Assembly (NCBI RefSeq): GCF_040182365.1 | Contig: NZ_CP144460.1 | Location: 4,952,935-5,016,934, forward strand | Direction of reading: 5' to 3' | From: Xanthomonas sp. 10-10 | Lineage (GTDB): Bacteria; Pseudomonadota; Gammaproteobacteria; Xanthomonadales; Xanthomonadaceae | Length of the DNA: 64,000 bases | Part shown: in pieces, positions 55,906-64,000 of the stretch | Layout of the letters: each line of letters opens with the position of its first letter | Numbering within the stretch: the stretch's first letter is position 1 | Program-made: the position numbers and the translations under genes | The notes under the pieces: model-generated | Databases searched by the model: none | What the model was told of the DNA's origin: nothing | Seen by the model: the letters and a program-made list of their open reading frames with translations, nothing else

Positions 55906-56071
55906 ACCCATGCGCCAAGTCGCATCTTCACGAATTCTTTACAGTTTCTTATGTTTTTTATAACGCCTGTCGTTTGCCTGTTGCCGTCCTGCAGTCCTTG
56001 AAACAACGCACTACCCGCGCCACGCCGACCACTTTGCCGGTACGCGCCTGACCCCTGGGAGGGGGAAAGTC

Positions 56072-59000
56072 ATGAAGACCTACCGCACCGTGTCCACCCT
56101 GCCGGCACGCAGCCTGTTGTGCTGCGCCCTCGCCGCTTCGTTGTTGTCCGCCGCTCCGGCGATGGCCCAGTCCAGCAATGCCACCTTGCGCGGACAGGTC
56201 GCCACATCCCAGGCAGGCACCACCGTGACCGCGACCAACGTCGCCAGCGGCGCAGTGCGACGGGTGACCACCGGTGCGGACGGTACCTATGCGCTGGTGG
56301 GCCTGCCGCCGGGCACCTACAAGGTGGAAGCCGGCCCGGGCACCGAGAAGACCGTGACCCTGTCGGTGGCCTCGTCGGTCAGCCTGGATCTGGGCGGCGG
56401 CGGCGGCGAAGCGACGGCTCCGGCCGGCGACGCCACCACGCTGGATGCGGTGCAGGTCACCGCCACCACGCTGCAGGAGGTCAAGACCTCCGAGGTGGGC
56501 ACCAATATCTCGTTGAAGCAGATCAACACGGTGCCGCAGCTGACGCGCAACTTCCTGGAGTTTGCCGACACCGTGCCGGGCATGCAGTTCGAGACCGATG
56601 CCAATGGCAATAGCCGCATCCGTGGCGGCGCGCAGGCCAGCTCGGCAGTCAACGTCTATATCGACGGCGTGGGCCAGAAGAGCTACCTGTTCGGCGGCGT
56701 GTCCGGCCAGCAGCAGAGCGCGGGCAACCCGTTCCCGCAGCTGGCGATCGGCGAGTACAAGGTCATCACCTCCAACTACAAGGCCGAGTTCGACCAGGTC
56801 GGGTCGGCGGCGATCGTGGCGTCCACCAAGTCCGGCGGTAACGAGTTCCACGGCGAGATCTTCGGGCGCACCACCAATACCGATTTCCGTGCGCGCCAGG
56901 CCGACGAGCGCGCCGGTGCGCCCAACGCCGATGGCAACAAGCGCCAGACCCACCAGGACGAGTACGGCATGGCCTTCAGCGGGCCGATCGTCAAGGACAA
57001 GGCGCACTTCTTCCTCAGCTACGAAGGCAAGGGCTTCGAGGTGTCGGCCAATCCGGTGTCGGTGCCCGATAACTTCAGCAGCCTGCGCGACGATTTGCCG
57101 GCTGGCGTGCAAAGCCGCCTGGGCTCGGTCACCCGTCCCTTCAACGAAGACCTGTACTTCGGCAAGATCGATTGGGACATCGGCGACAACGACCGCCTGG
57201 AGCTCACCGCCAAGTACCGCGACGAAGAAAGCCGCGACAGCGTGGGCGATCGCAATACCGCCATCGCCGCCAAGATCAACCTCAATACCGAAGAGCGCTA
57301 CGACCTGCGCTGGCAGCATTTCGGCGAGAACTACGTCAACGAAGCGCGCGTGTCGTACGAAGACGTGCTGTTCAACCCCACCGCCTACACCATCGGCAGC
57401 CAGACCGTGTACACGCGCGGCATTGCCGAAGACGATGTGCTGATCAACGACGACGCCACCAGCGGCCTGGCGATCCAGCGCAAGGGGCAGAAAGGCCCGA
57501 GCTTCCAGAACGATCTGACCTTCAACAACATCGAGTGGCACGGCAGCCACGTCATCAAGATGGGCGTGAAGTACAAGGAAGTGGAGCTGACCCAGAGCGA
57601 GAATTCGGCGGCCAACCCGTCGTTCTACTACGCGGTGGGCGATGGCGCAGGCACCGCGCCCATCCCCTACCAGGTGCGCTTCAATCTGCCGTTTGCCGGC
57701 GCCGCGCCGTCGGTCACCACCACCAGCAAGCAGCTTGGCCTGTACATCCAGGACGATTGGGACGTCAACGACAAGCTGCAGTTGAACATCGGCGTACGCT
57801 GGGATGGCGAGAAGATTCCGTCCTACCTGGACAACGTGACCCCGCCGGAAGTGGTCGCCGCATTGAACGGCCCCGGCACCGACCCGGCGGTCAGCGCCAC
57901 CTATGCCGAGCAACTGGCCAAGGGTGGAGTGAACGTCAACGACTACATCAGCAACGGCCGTAATCGCAAACAGGACAACAACAACTTCGCGCCGCGCCTG
58001 GGCTTTTCCTACGACTTCCGTGGCGACGAATCGCTGGTGCTGTTCGGTGGCGCCGGGCGCAGCTACGACCGCAACCTGTTCGACATCATGGGCCTGGAGC
58101 AGGTCAAGTCTGCGCTGTCGCAGTACACCATCCGCTTTGTCGAATCCTCCGGTTGCACCCCGGCGGCCGGCACCTGCACCAACTTCAACCCGTCCTTTGT
58201 CAGCAATCCGGACAGCCTGGGCGGCCTGGTCGATGCACGTGTGCGCAACGGCGAGATCGACCTGCTCAACAACGATCTGAAGACGCCGTATTCGGACCAG
58301 TATTCGCTTGGCCTGCGTACCCGTGTGGGCGAGTGGAGCAATTCGGCCACGGTGTCCTACATCCACAGCAAGGATGGTTTGATCCTCACGCTGGGTAATC
58401 GCTATCCCAACGGCGATTTCTTCCAGGCCGGTGCGCAGCCGTGGACCCAGTCACCGGCGGGCTTCGGCAACCTGATCATCGGCAACAACGGTGTCGAAAC
58501 CAAGACCGCGCAGTTGCTGTTGTCCACCGACAAGGCCTACACCAAGGAAAGCGGCTGGGGCCTGACCGCGGCGTACACGTTCTCGCGCGCACGCGGCAAT
58601 CGCGGCAACGACGATCAGTACGGCTTCGATGCCGCGACCATCGCCAATTACCCGTTCCTGGATCTGAACTCGGTGCCGCGCCACCGGCTGGTGCTGACCG
58701 GGATCTACGACCTGTTCTGGGGCATCAGCGCCTCGGCCAAGCTGACCCTGGCCACGGTGGCGCCGCGCAACGAGGCGGTGTCCTACGATCTCTATGGCGG
58801 CCCGCCATCGGACAACATCCGCATCGTCTCGGTGGATGCGCCGGGCGGCAAGTTCATCGCCGGTGGCGACATCTTCGGCACGCGCCAGCTGGATCTGTCC
58901 TTGTCCAAGGACATGCATGTCACCGACGCACTCACCGTGCAGGTGCGCGGCGATCTGATCAATGCGCTGAACTTCCGCAACTACGATCAGTACTCCATCG

Positions 59001-59107
59001 ACTGGGGCGATGCCGGCGTGTACAACCCGCGCGTGAGCATCAACCAGTACGGCGCGATCTCCACCCCGCCGCGCACCCTGTTTTTGAGCGCCCGCATCAT
59101 CTGGTAA
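56072..59107 (+). CDS. TonB-dependent receptor with carboxypeptidase-regulatory-like N-terminus, copy 1
   Basis: The 1011-residue outer-membrane protein has a signal peptide (to AMA, about residue 32). A CarbopepD-reg/Oar-type beta domain follows (about 36-105, NATLRGQVATSQAGTTVTAT, DGTYALVGLPPGTYKVEAG), then a TonB-box-like DAVQVTATT, a plug and a barrel ending in Ile-Ile-Trp. It belongs to the Oar-like group of receptors. A leader identical to that of the next gene (CCCTGGGAGGGGGAAAGTCATG) precedes the start. It is the first of two tandem paralogues of exactly the same length. The cargo is unknown; the LacI gene in front suggests a carbohydrate. Confidence 0.92.
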   Translation: MKTYRTVSTLPARSLLCCALAASLLSAAPAMAQSSNATLRGQVATSQAGTTVTATNVASGAVRRVTTGADGTYALVGLPPGTYKVEAGPGTEKTVTLSVASSVSLDLGGGGGEATAPAGDATTLDAVQVTATTLQEVKTSEVGTNISLKQINTVPQLTRNFLEFADTVPGMQFETDANGNSRIRGGAQASSAVNVYIDGVGQKSYLFGGVSGQQQSAGNPFPQLAIGEYKVITSNYKAEFDQVGSAAIVASTKSGGNEFHGEIFGRTTNTDFRARQADERAGAPNADGNKRQTHQDEYGMAFSGPIVKDKAHFFLSYEGKGFEVSANPVSVPDNFSSLRDDLPAGVQSRLGSVTRPFNEDLYFGKIDWDIGDNDRLELTAKYRDEESRDSVGDRNTAIAAKINLNTEERYDLRWQHFGENYVNEARVSYEDVLFNPTAYTIGSQTVYTRGIAEDDVLINDDATSGLAIQRKGQKGPSFQNDLTFNNIEWHGSHVIKMGVKYKEVELTQSENSAANPSFYYAVGDGAGTAPIPYQVRFNLPFAGAAPSVTTTSKQLGLYIQDDWDVNDKLQLNIGVRWDGEKIPSYLDNVTPPEVVAALNGPGTDPAVSATYAEQLAKGGVNVNDYISNGRNRKQDNNNFAPRLGFSYDFRGDESLVLFGGAGRSYDRNLFDIMGLEQVKSALSQYTIRFVESSGCTPAAGTCTNFNPSFVSNPDSLGGLVDARVRNGEIDLLNNDLKTPYSDQYSLGLRTRVGEWSNSATVSYIHSKDGLILTLGNRYPNGDFFQAGAQPWTQSPAGFGNLIIGNNGVETKTAQLLLSTDKAYTKESGWGLTAAYTFSRARGNRGNDDQYGFDAATIANYPFLDLNSVPRHRLVLTGIYDLFWGISASAKLTLATVAPRNEAVSYDLYGGPPSDNIRIVSVDAPGGKFIAGGDIFGTRQLDLSLSKDMHVTDALTVQVRGDLINALNFRNYDQYSIDWGDAGVYNPRVSINQYGAISTPPRTLFLSARIIW

Positions 59108-59114
59108 GCCGGCC

Positions 59115-59150
59115 CTGCGGTCTGCAACGACTGTTGCAGACCGCAGGTTT
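59115..59150 (+). terminator. Hairpin terminator after receptor copy 1
   Basis: Perfect 14-bp arms (59115-59128 and 59133-59146, CTGCGGTCTGCAAC and its complement) enclose a GACT loop, followed by GTTTCG. It begins eight bases after the stop codon and would separate or attenuate expression of copy 2. Confidence 0.8.
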
Positions 59151-59196
59151 CGCACACTTCCTTCTTCCCCCGCACGAAGATCGCGCCGCGCTGGAC

Positions 59197-59209
59197 TGGT
59201 AACGCTTAC
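59197..59209. promoter_or_regulatory. Possible LacI-type operator before receptor copy 2
   Basis: TGGTAACGCTTAC contains GTAA-CGC-TTAC, an inverted repeat with a three-base centre. Over 14 bases it differs from the xyl-box at three positions and also resembles the site at 54684. It lies about 200 bases before the second receptor. Which LacI protein binds it, if any, is not decided. Confidence 0.45.
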
Positions 59210-59411
59210 TGGTCCGTTGCGGTGCATGCCGTGCAGCGCGAGCAATGACGCGCTGCGCGTGCTGCAACGCTTTCTGGTTTGTGGTTCTTGTTTGCAGTTG
59301 CTGTCGTTTGTTGCGTTGCCTGCTGTCCCCGTATCACTCACATCAAAGTACCAACCTCGACGCGCCAGTCACTCCACTGGTTCGCGCTTTACCCCTGGGA
59401 GGGGGAAAGTC

Positions 59412-62400
59412 ATGAAGACCCACCGTACCGTCTCCACCCTACCGGCGCGCAGCCTGTTGTGCTGCGCCCTGGCCGCCTCGTTGTTCGCCACCACTCCGGC
59501 CATGGCCCAGTCCAGCAACGCCACGTTGCGCGGCCAGGTCGCCTCCGCACAGAGCGGCAGCGAAGTCGTCGTCACCAACCTCGCCACCGGCTCGGTGCGT
59601 CGCGCGCCGGTCAATGCGAACGGCAACTACACCATCGTCGGTCTGCAGCCGGGCACCTACAAGGTCGAGTCCAACGGCGTCAGCCGCACGGTCACCTTGT
59701 CGGTGGCCTCCAGCGCCACCGTCGATCTCGGCACCGAGACGGCAACCGCCCCGGCTGGCGATGCGACCACGCTGGACACGGTGACGGTCAGCGCGCCGAT
59801 GATTCGCGACGTCAAGACGTCGGAGGTGGGCAACACCATTTCCGCGCGGCAGATCCAGCAGTTGCCGCAGGCCACGCGTAACTTCCTGGAGTTTGCAGAC
59901 ACCGTGCCTGGCATGGTGTTTCAGGTGGACGGCAACGGCAACACCAAGCTGCGCGGCGGTGCATCCAACGCCAGCGCCGGCAATCTGTACATCGATGGCG
60001 TGGGCCAGAAGAGCTACGTGCGCAGCGGCGGGGTCGCCGGCCAGAGCGACACGCAAGGCAATCCGTTCCCGCAACTCGCCATCGGCGAGTACAAGGTGAT
60101 CACCTCCAACTACAAGGCCGAGTACGGCCAGATCAGTGGCGCGGCGATCACGGCGGCCACCAAGTCCGGCACCAACGAGTTCCACGGCGAAGCGTTCTAC
60201 CGTTATACCGATCAGGACCTGCGCGACAAGCGGCCGGACGAGGAAGAAAACGGCAAGATCGATTCACAGACCAAGGAATATGGCTTTGCCTTGGGGGGGC
60301 CGATCATCCAGGACCGCATGCATTTCTTCGTTGCCTACGAGGGCAAGGAGAACGTCGCGCCCAAGAGCGTGCAACCCAGCGCAGAGGCCGCCGCGTTCGT
60401 CAACCAACTGCCTGCGGATCTGGCCAGCCAGTACGGCCCGGCCAACATGCCGTTCGAGGAAGACCTGTTCTTCGGCAAGATCGATTTCGAACCCACCGAT
60501 CGCGATCGTATCGAGCTGAGCACGATCTACCGCGACGAAACGCAAACCGCCAACGTCGGCGGCACCAATACGCTGGCGCAGGCCACCGACAAGATCAACA
60601 AGGACAAGCGCACCAACCTGCGCTGGCAGCACAGTGCCGACAACTGGTTCAACGAGGTCATCGTCGGTACCGAGAATTCGGAGAACAACCCGACTCCGCG
60701 CACGCTGGGCAACGGCATCATCTACACCTATTTCCAGCCACGTGCCGGCTCCACAGATATCGATGAGCGCACATTTTTGACCACCGGCTCGGCCGGTGGC
60801 GCGAATGCGCAGCGCAAGAGCCAGAAGGGCTGGTTCCTGCAGAACGACCTGACCTTCACCAGCTTCCAGTGGCATGGCGAACACACCATCAAGATGGGTG
60901 TGAACTACAAGGACATCGAACTCACCTCGCAGGATTCGGCGGCGTTGAATCCGCAGTTCAGCTACCGCGTCAACGGCGGCAGCGTGGAATCCACGCCATA
61001 TCGCGTGGACTTCATTGCGCCCTACACCACGCCCGGCCAGCGCGCCACGGTGGTCTCGCCGTCCAAGCAGTACGGCATCTACCTGCAGGACGACTGGGCC
61101 GCCACCGACAAGCTGATGATCAACATCGGCGTGCGCTGGGATTACGAAGACACACCGGCCTACACCGACTTCGTGACCTCGCAAGCCTTCGTCGACGCGC
61201 TGTACGCCAACGACGCGGAAAACCCCGGCCAACCGTGGGCCAACCGCCTGCTGCCGAGCGGCATCAACGTGGCGAACTACATCAGCACCGGCAACAACCG
61301 CAAGAACTTCAAGGATGCCTGGGCGCCGCGCTTCGGCTTCTCGTATGACATCTTCGGCGACGAAGCTGCCATCGTGCATGGCGGTGCGGCGCGTTCGTAC
61401 GACCGCAACCTGTTCGAGCAGCTGGCTCTGGAAACCAGCAAGGCGGCGTTGTCGCCAGTGGCGGTGTATTTCGAAAATCCGGCAACCCAACAGTGCTATC
61501 GCGCTGACCGTACGTGCGTGGCGTTCGACCCGCGTTATCTCAACGGCATCGATCAGCTCAACACCATTCCCGGTGTGGCCGGCAGCGCCGAGCTTTTCAT
61601 GTTCAACAACAAGCTCAAGACGCCTTACAGCGATCAGTACAGCATCGGCATCACCAATCAGGTGGGCGACTGGCTGACCGATGTGACCTTCCAACGCATC
61701 CTGAGCTACGACGGGTTTGCAATGGGCCTGATCAACCGTTACCCGGATGGTTCCTACTTCCAGAACGGCAACGTGCCGTGGGGCGAGCCGGTGCCGGGCT
61801 ACCAGAACACCATCCTGGGCAGCAACGGCCTGGAACAGCGCAACAGCCAGGTGCTGCTGTCGGCCGACAAGCCGTACACCAAGGAATCCGGGTGGGGCCT
61901 GACCTTGTCCTACACCCATACCAGCGCGCGCCAGAACCGCAACATCGACGAGCCTTACGGCTTCGACAAAGCCACCATCCGCGGCTATCCGTTCGTCAAA
62001 TCCGACGCCGTGGCCGCACATCGCTTTGTCGCATCCGGTTCGATCGACGGCCCGTGGGGCGTGACCTTCGGTGCCAAGCTGGTGCTGGCAACGCCCGAGC
62101 CGATCAACACGATCGCCTGCTTCGGCTTCACCGATCCCGATGGTGCGACCTGCCAGCAGGTCGGCGTTACCCCGCCGGGCAGCGGCAAGTTCCTGGTCGG
62201 AGGCGACATCTGGGGCTATCGCACGGTGGACTTCCAGGCCACCAAGGAGTTCACCGTGGTCGGGGACTTCAAGCTCAACGCGCGCGTGAACCTGCTCAAC
62301 GCGTTCAACTTCAAGAACTACAGCGCGTACGCCTATAACGGCTTCGGCAGCAACGGGCAGTTCGATCCGGACATCGCCATCAACACCAGCGGCGAGATCA

Positions 62401-62447
62401 ACTACGTGCCGCGCAGCGTCGTGCTGGAAATCGGCGCCAAGTTCTAG
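59412..62447 (+). CDS. TonB-dependent receptor with carboxypeptidase-regulatory-like N-terminus, copy 2
   Basis: The 1011-residue paralogue of the preceding gene has the same signal peptide (MKTHRTVSTLPARSLLCCAL), Oar-type regulatory domain, DTVTVSAP box, plug and barrel, ending GAKF. The upstream 22-base leader is identical to copy 1. The N-terminal quarter and plug (RNFLEFADTVPGM, VYIDGVGQKSY-like, AIGEYKVITSNYKAEY) are highly alike, while the barrel loops have diverged, which suggests different cargo. The ATG at 59412 was chosen by alignment with copy 1; the frame is open upstream without homology. A hairpin terminator lies before it and another after it. Confidence 0.92.
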   Translation: MKTHRTVSTLPARSLLCCALAASLFATTPAMAQSSNATLRGQVASAQSGSEVVVTNLATGSVRRAPVNANGNYTIVGLQPGTYKVESNGVSRTVTLSVASSATVDLGTETATAPAGDATTLDTVTVSAPMIRDVKTSEVGNTISARQIQQLPQATRNFLEFADTVPGMVFQVDGNGNTKLRGGASNASAGNLYIDGVGQKSYVRSGGVAGQSDTQGNPFPQLAIGEYKVITSNYKAEYGQISGAAITAATKSGTNEFHGEAFYRYTDQDLRDKRPDEEENGKIDSQTKEYGFALGGPIIQDRMHFFVAYEGKENVAPKSVQPSAEAAAFVNQLPADLASQYGPANMPFEEDLFFGKIDFEPTDRDRIELSTIYRDETQTANVGGTNTLAQATDKINKDKRTNLRWQHSADNWFNEVIVGTENSENNPTPRTLGNGIIYTYFQPRAGSTDIDERTFLTTGSAGGANAQRKSQKGWFLQNDLTFTSFQWHGEHTIKMGVNYKDIELTSQDSAALNPQFSYRVNGGSVESTPYRVDFIAPYTTPGQRATVVSPSKQYGIYLQDDWAATDKLMINIGVRWDYEDTPAYTDFVTSQAFVDALYANDAENPGQPWANRLLPSGINVANYISTGNNRKNFKDAWAPRFGFSYDIFGDEAAIVHGGAARSYDRNLFEQLALETSKAALSPVAVYFENPATQQCYRADRTCVAFDPRYLNGIDQLNTIPGVAGSAELFMFNNKLKTPYSDQYSIGITNQVGDWLTDVTFQRILSYDGFAMGLINRYPDGSYFQNGNVPWGEPVPGYQNTILGSNGLEQRNSQVLLSADKPYTKESGWGLTLSYTHTSARQNRNIDEPYGFDKATIRGYPFVKSDAVAAHRFVASGSIDGPWGVTFGAKLVLATPEPINTIACFGFTDPDGATCQQVGVTPPGSGKFLVGGDIWGYRTVDFQATKEFTVVGDFKLNARVNLLNAFNFKNYSAYAYNGFGSNGQFDPDIAINTSGEINYVPRSVVLEIGAKF

Positions 62448-62491
62448 TTGGCCTCCATCGCCACGCGCGCCGACATGGGCGTTTGGTGGTT

Positions 62492-62523
62492 CGAACGGGG
62501 CCAGCTGGCCCCGTTCGTTTGTC
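62492..62523 (+). terminator. Perfect 26-bp palindrome terminator after receptor copy 2
   Basis: The arms at 62492-62504 and 62505-62517 are exact complements (CGAACGGGGCCAG and its complement) with no spacer. They are followed by TTTGTCC and lie 45 bases after the receptor stop and 30 bases before the halogenase-like start. Confidence 0.8.
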
Positions 62524-62552
62524 CGTCTTCCCTTGATCAGGAACGTGCAGGC

Positions 62553-64000
62553 ATGATCCCCGCTCCACTTCGCAACATCGTCATCGTCGGCGGCGGTACC
62601 GCTGGCTGGATGGCGGCCGCCGCCTTTGCGCGCGTGCTTGGCCCCACCTTCAATGTGCAGCTGATCGAGTCCGAACAGCTGGGCACCGTCGGTGTGGGCG
62701 AAGCCACCGTGCCGCACATCAAGGCCTTCAATAATCTGCTCGGCATCGACGAAGCCGAGTTCGTGCGCCAGACCCAGGGCAGCTTCAAGCTCGGTATCGC
62801 GTTCGTCGACTGGCAGCGCCCCGGCACCTCCTACATCCATGGCTTCGGCACCCAGATCGGGCACCCGCTCGGGCTGCTGCCGTTCCATCAGTACTGGATC
62901 AAGCAACACTTGCGCGGCAAGGCGCAGCAGTTGGGCGCCTATACGCTCAACACCGTAGCCGCGGTGCGCGGCAAGTTCATGACCTCGGCCGGCGATGTGC
63001 CGGCCAATTCACCGTTGGCCAACATCGCCTACGCGTATCACTTCGATGCCTCGCTGTACGCGCGCTTCTTGCGCGGCTTTGCCGAAGCGCGCGGCGTGCG
63101 CCGCATCGAAGGCATGGTGGACCGTGTGCACCTGCATCCCGAGTCGGGCCATGTGGTGTCGCTGCAGCTGGCGTCCGGCCAGCTCATCGCTGGCGATCTG
63201 TTTATCGATTGCTCGGGCTTTCGCGGCCTGTTGATCGAAGACGCGCTGCACACCGGCTACCACGACTTCACCCACTGGCTGCCGTGCGACCGCGCCCTGG
63301 CGGTGCCTAGCGAAAACGTCGGCCCGCCCACGCCGTACACGCGCTCCACTGCGTGCGCGGCCGGCTGGCAGTGGCGCATCCCGCTGCAGCACCGCACCGG
63401 CAACGGCTATGTGTATTCCAGCGTGCACATCAGCGACGACGAAGCCGCCGCCAGCCTGCTCGCCAACCTGGATGGCAAGCCCTTGGGCGACCCGCGTCCG
63501 CTGCGCTTCACCACCGGCCGGCGCAAGCAGTTCTGGAACCGCAACGTGGTTGCGCTGGGGCTCGCCAGCGGCTTTCTGGAGCCACTGGAATCGACCAGCA
63601 TCCATCTGATCCAGTCCGGCATTTCCAAGTTGCTGGAGCTGTTCCCGCGCGAAGGCATCAGCCCGGTGCTGGTGCAGCGCTACAACGACCGGCTGGCGTT
63701 CGAGTTCGACCGCATCCGCGATTTCCTGCTGCTGCACTACCACGCCACCGAACGCGACGACAGCGCGTTCTGGCGGCACTGCCGCACCATGCCGATCACC
63801 CCCGAACTGCAGGCAACGCTGGACCTGTTCCGCGACAGCGGGCGCTTCTACCGCAATGCCGAAGAGATGTTCGCCGAGATCAGCTGGGTGCAGGTGATGG
63901 TGGGCCAGGGCATCCTGCCGCAGGGTTACCACCCGTTGGTGGATCAGGTACCCGACCGCGATGCCGAAGGCTTTCTGGCCAGCGTGGCGCAGACCATCGG
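62553..64000 (+). CDS. Flavin-dependent (tryptophan) halogenase-family protein, 3' end outside window
   Basis: At least 482 codons are open to the window edge. The protein begins MIPAPLRNIVIVGGGTAGWM, an FAD-binding GxGxxG-type fold. It keeps the halogenase hallmarks: Lys79 (GSFKLGIAFVDW), the GWQWRIP motif at residues 271-277 and Glu346 in EPLEST (343-348). Lys79 and Glu346 are the catalytic pair of PrnA-type enzymes and fall at the same residue numbers. The ATG at 62553 follows a weak GGAA at 62540. It lies behind two TonB receptors and a LacI gene, the usual setting of halogenase-like genes in carbohydrate loci of Xanthomonas and Caulobacter. The natural substrate is unknown. Confidence 0.93.
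   Translation, partial: MIPAPLRNIVIVGGGTAGWMAAAAFARVLGPTFNVQLIESEQLGTVGVGEATVPHIKAFNNLLGIDEAEFVRQTQGSFKLGIAFVDWQRPGTSYIHGFGTQIGHPLGLLPFHQYWIKQHLRGKAQQLGAYTLNTVAAVRGKFMTSAGDVPANSPLANIAYAYHFDASLYARFLRGFAEARGVRRIEGMVDRVHLHPESGHVVSLQLASGQLIAGDLFIDCSGFRGLLIEDALHTGYHDFTHWLPCDRALAVPSENVGPPTPYTRSTACAAGWQWRIPLQHRTGNGYVYSSVHISDDEAAASLLANLDGKPLGDPRPLRFTTGRRKQFWNRNVVALGLASGFLEPLESTSIHLIQSGISKLLELFPREGISPVLVQRYNDRLAFEFDRIRDFLLLHYHATERDDSAFWRHCRTMPITPELQATLDLFRDSGRFYRNAEEMFAEISWVQVMVGQGILPQGYHPLVDQVPDRDAEGFLASVAQTI

Noticed and set aside
56000..64000. A polysaccharide utilisation locus of the SusCD type
   Set aside because: The receptors are Oar-like TonB proteins of proteobacteria and there is no SusD-like lipoprotein beside them.

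Overview
The window is GC-rich chromosomal DNA from a xanthomonad, almost certainly Xanthomonas. The reasons are the gene content and order of the xylan-utilisation locus, two exact copies of the 14-bp xyl-box described for the X. campestris XylR regulon, many TonB-dependent receptors, and Xanthomonas-type palindromic intergenic repeats. I cannot fix the species from the sequence alone. I see no tRNA, rRNA, CRISPR array or insertion sequence.

Layout. 1-2.1 kb: housekeeping genes rdgC and ttcA (minus strand). 2.1-17.1 kb: first xylan block. A repeat-rich intergenic region with a xyl-box leads into xylA, followed by divergent xylR (LacI family, minus). Then comes a tightly overlapping plus-strand operon: GH67 alpha-glucuronidase, sialate-type acetylesterase, ManD-type mannonate dehydratase, GH43, GH3-PA14 and fructuronate reductase. 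17.2-27.1 kb: an accessory interruption with two VOC (bleomycin-resistance-like) paralogues, a SymE-like toxin, a DUF2256 mini-protein, D-lactate dehydrogenase plus lactate permease, small membrane proteins, a Lys/Ala-rich histone-H1-like protein, a Kelch protein and an SMP-30 lipoprotein. 27.2-43.3 kb: second xylan block. Minus-strand genes are a GH10 xylanase, an unknown secreted protein, GH2, uxaC, a second GH10 and an MFS hexuronate transporter. Facing away on the plus strand are a TonB-dependent receptor behind the second xyl-box, a GPH symporter and a cytoplasmic GH43. 43.3-50.2 kb: mixed small genes (lipocalin, RraB-like, YbjQ, a probable frameshifted membrane protein, YdcH, an MDR oxidoreductase). 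50.2-54.5 kb: a tandem repeat array, plsB and an overlapping lipoprotein gene. 54.7-64 kb: a second carbohydrate-uptake-type locus with a LacI regulator, two tandemly duplicated 1011-residue TonB receptors and a flavin-dependent halogenase-like gene that runs off the end.

How it works together. Xylan is cut outside the cell or in the periplasm by the GH10 enzymes. Decorated xylo-oligosaccharides enter through the TonB receptor at 37.5 kb. They are trimmed by the esterase, GH67, GH43, GH3 and GH2 enzymes, and sugars cross the inner membrane by the GPH and MFS transporters. Xylose goes to XylA. Glucuronate goes through UxaC, fructuronate reductase and ManD to 2-keto-3-deoxygluconate. XylR presumably represses this set through the xyl-boxes.

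The xylan system itself is known. The less explained signals are the tandem array carrying fossil plsB 3' ends, the LacI/duplicated receptor/halogenase locus with a separate operator type, the phage-like Lys/Ala-rich protein, the unknown secreted protein inside the xylanase cluster and the frameshifted gene coupled to ybjQ.
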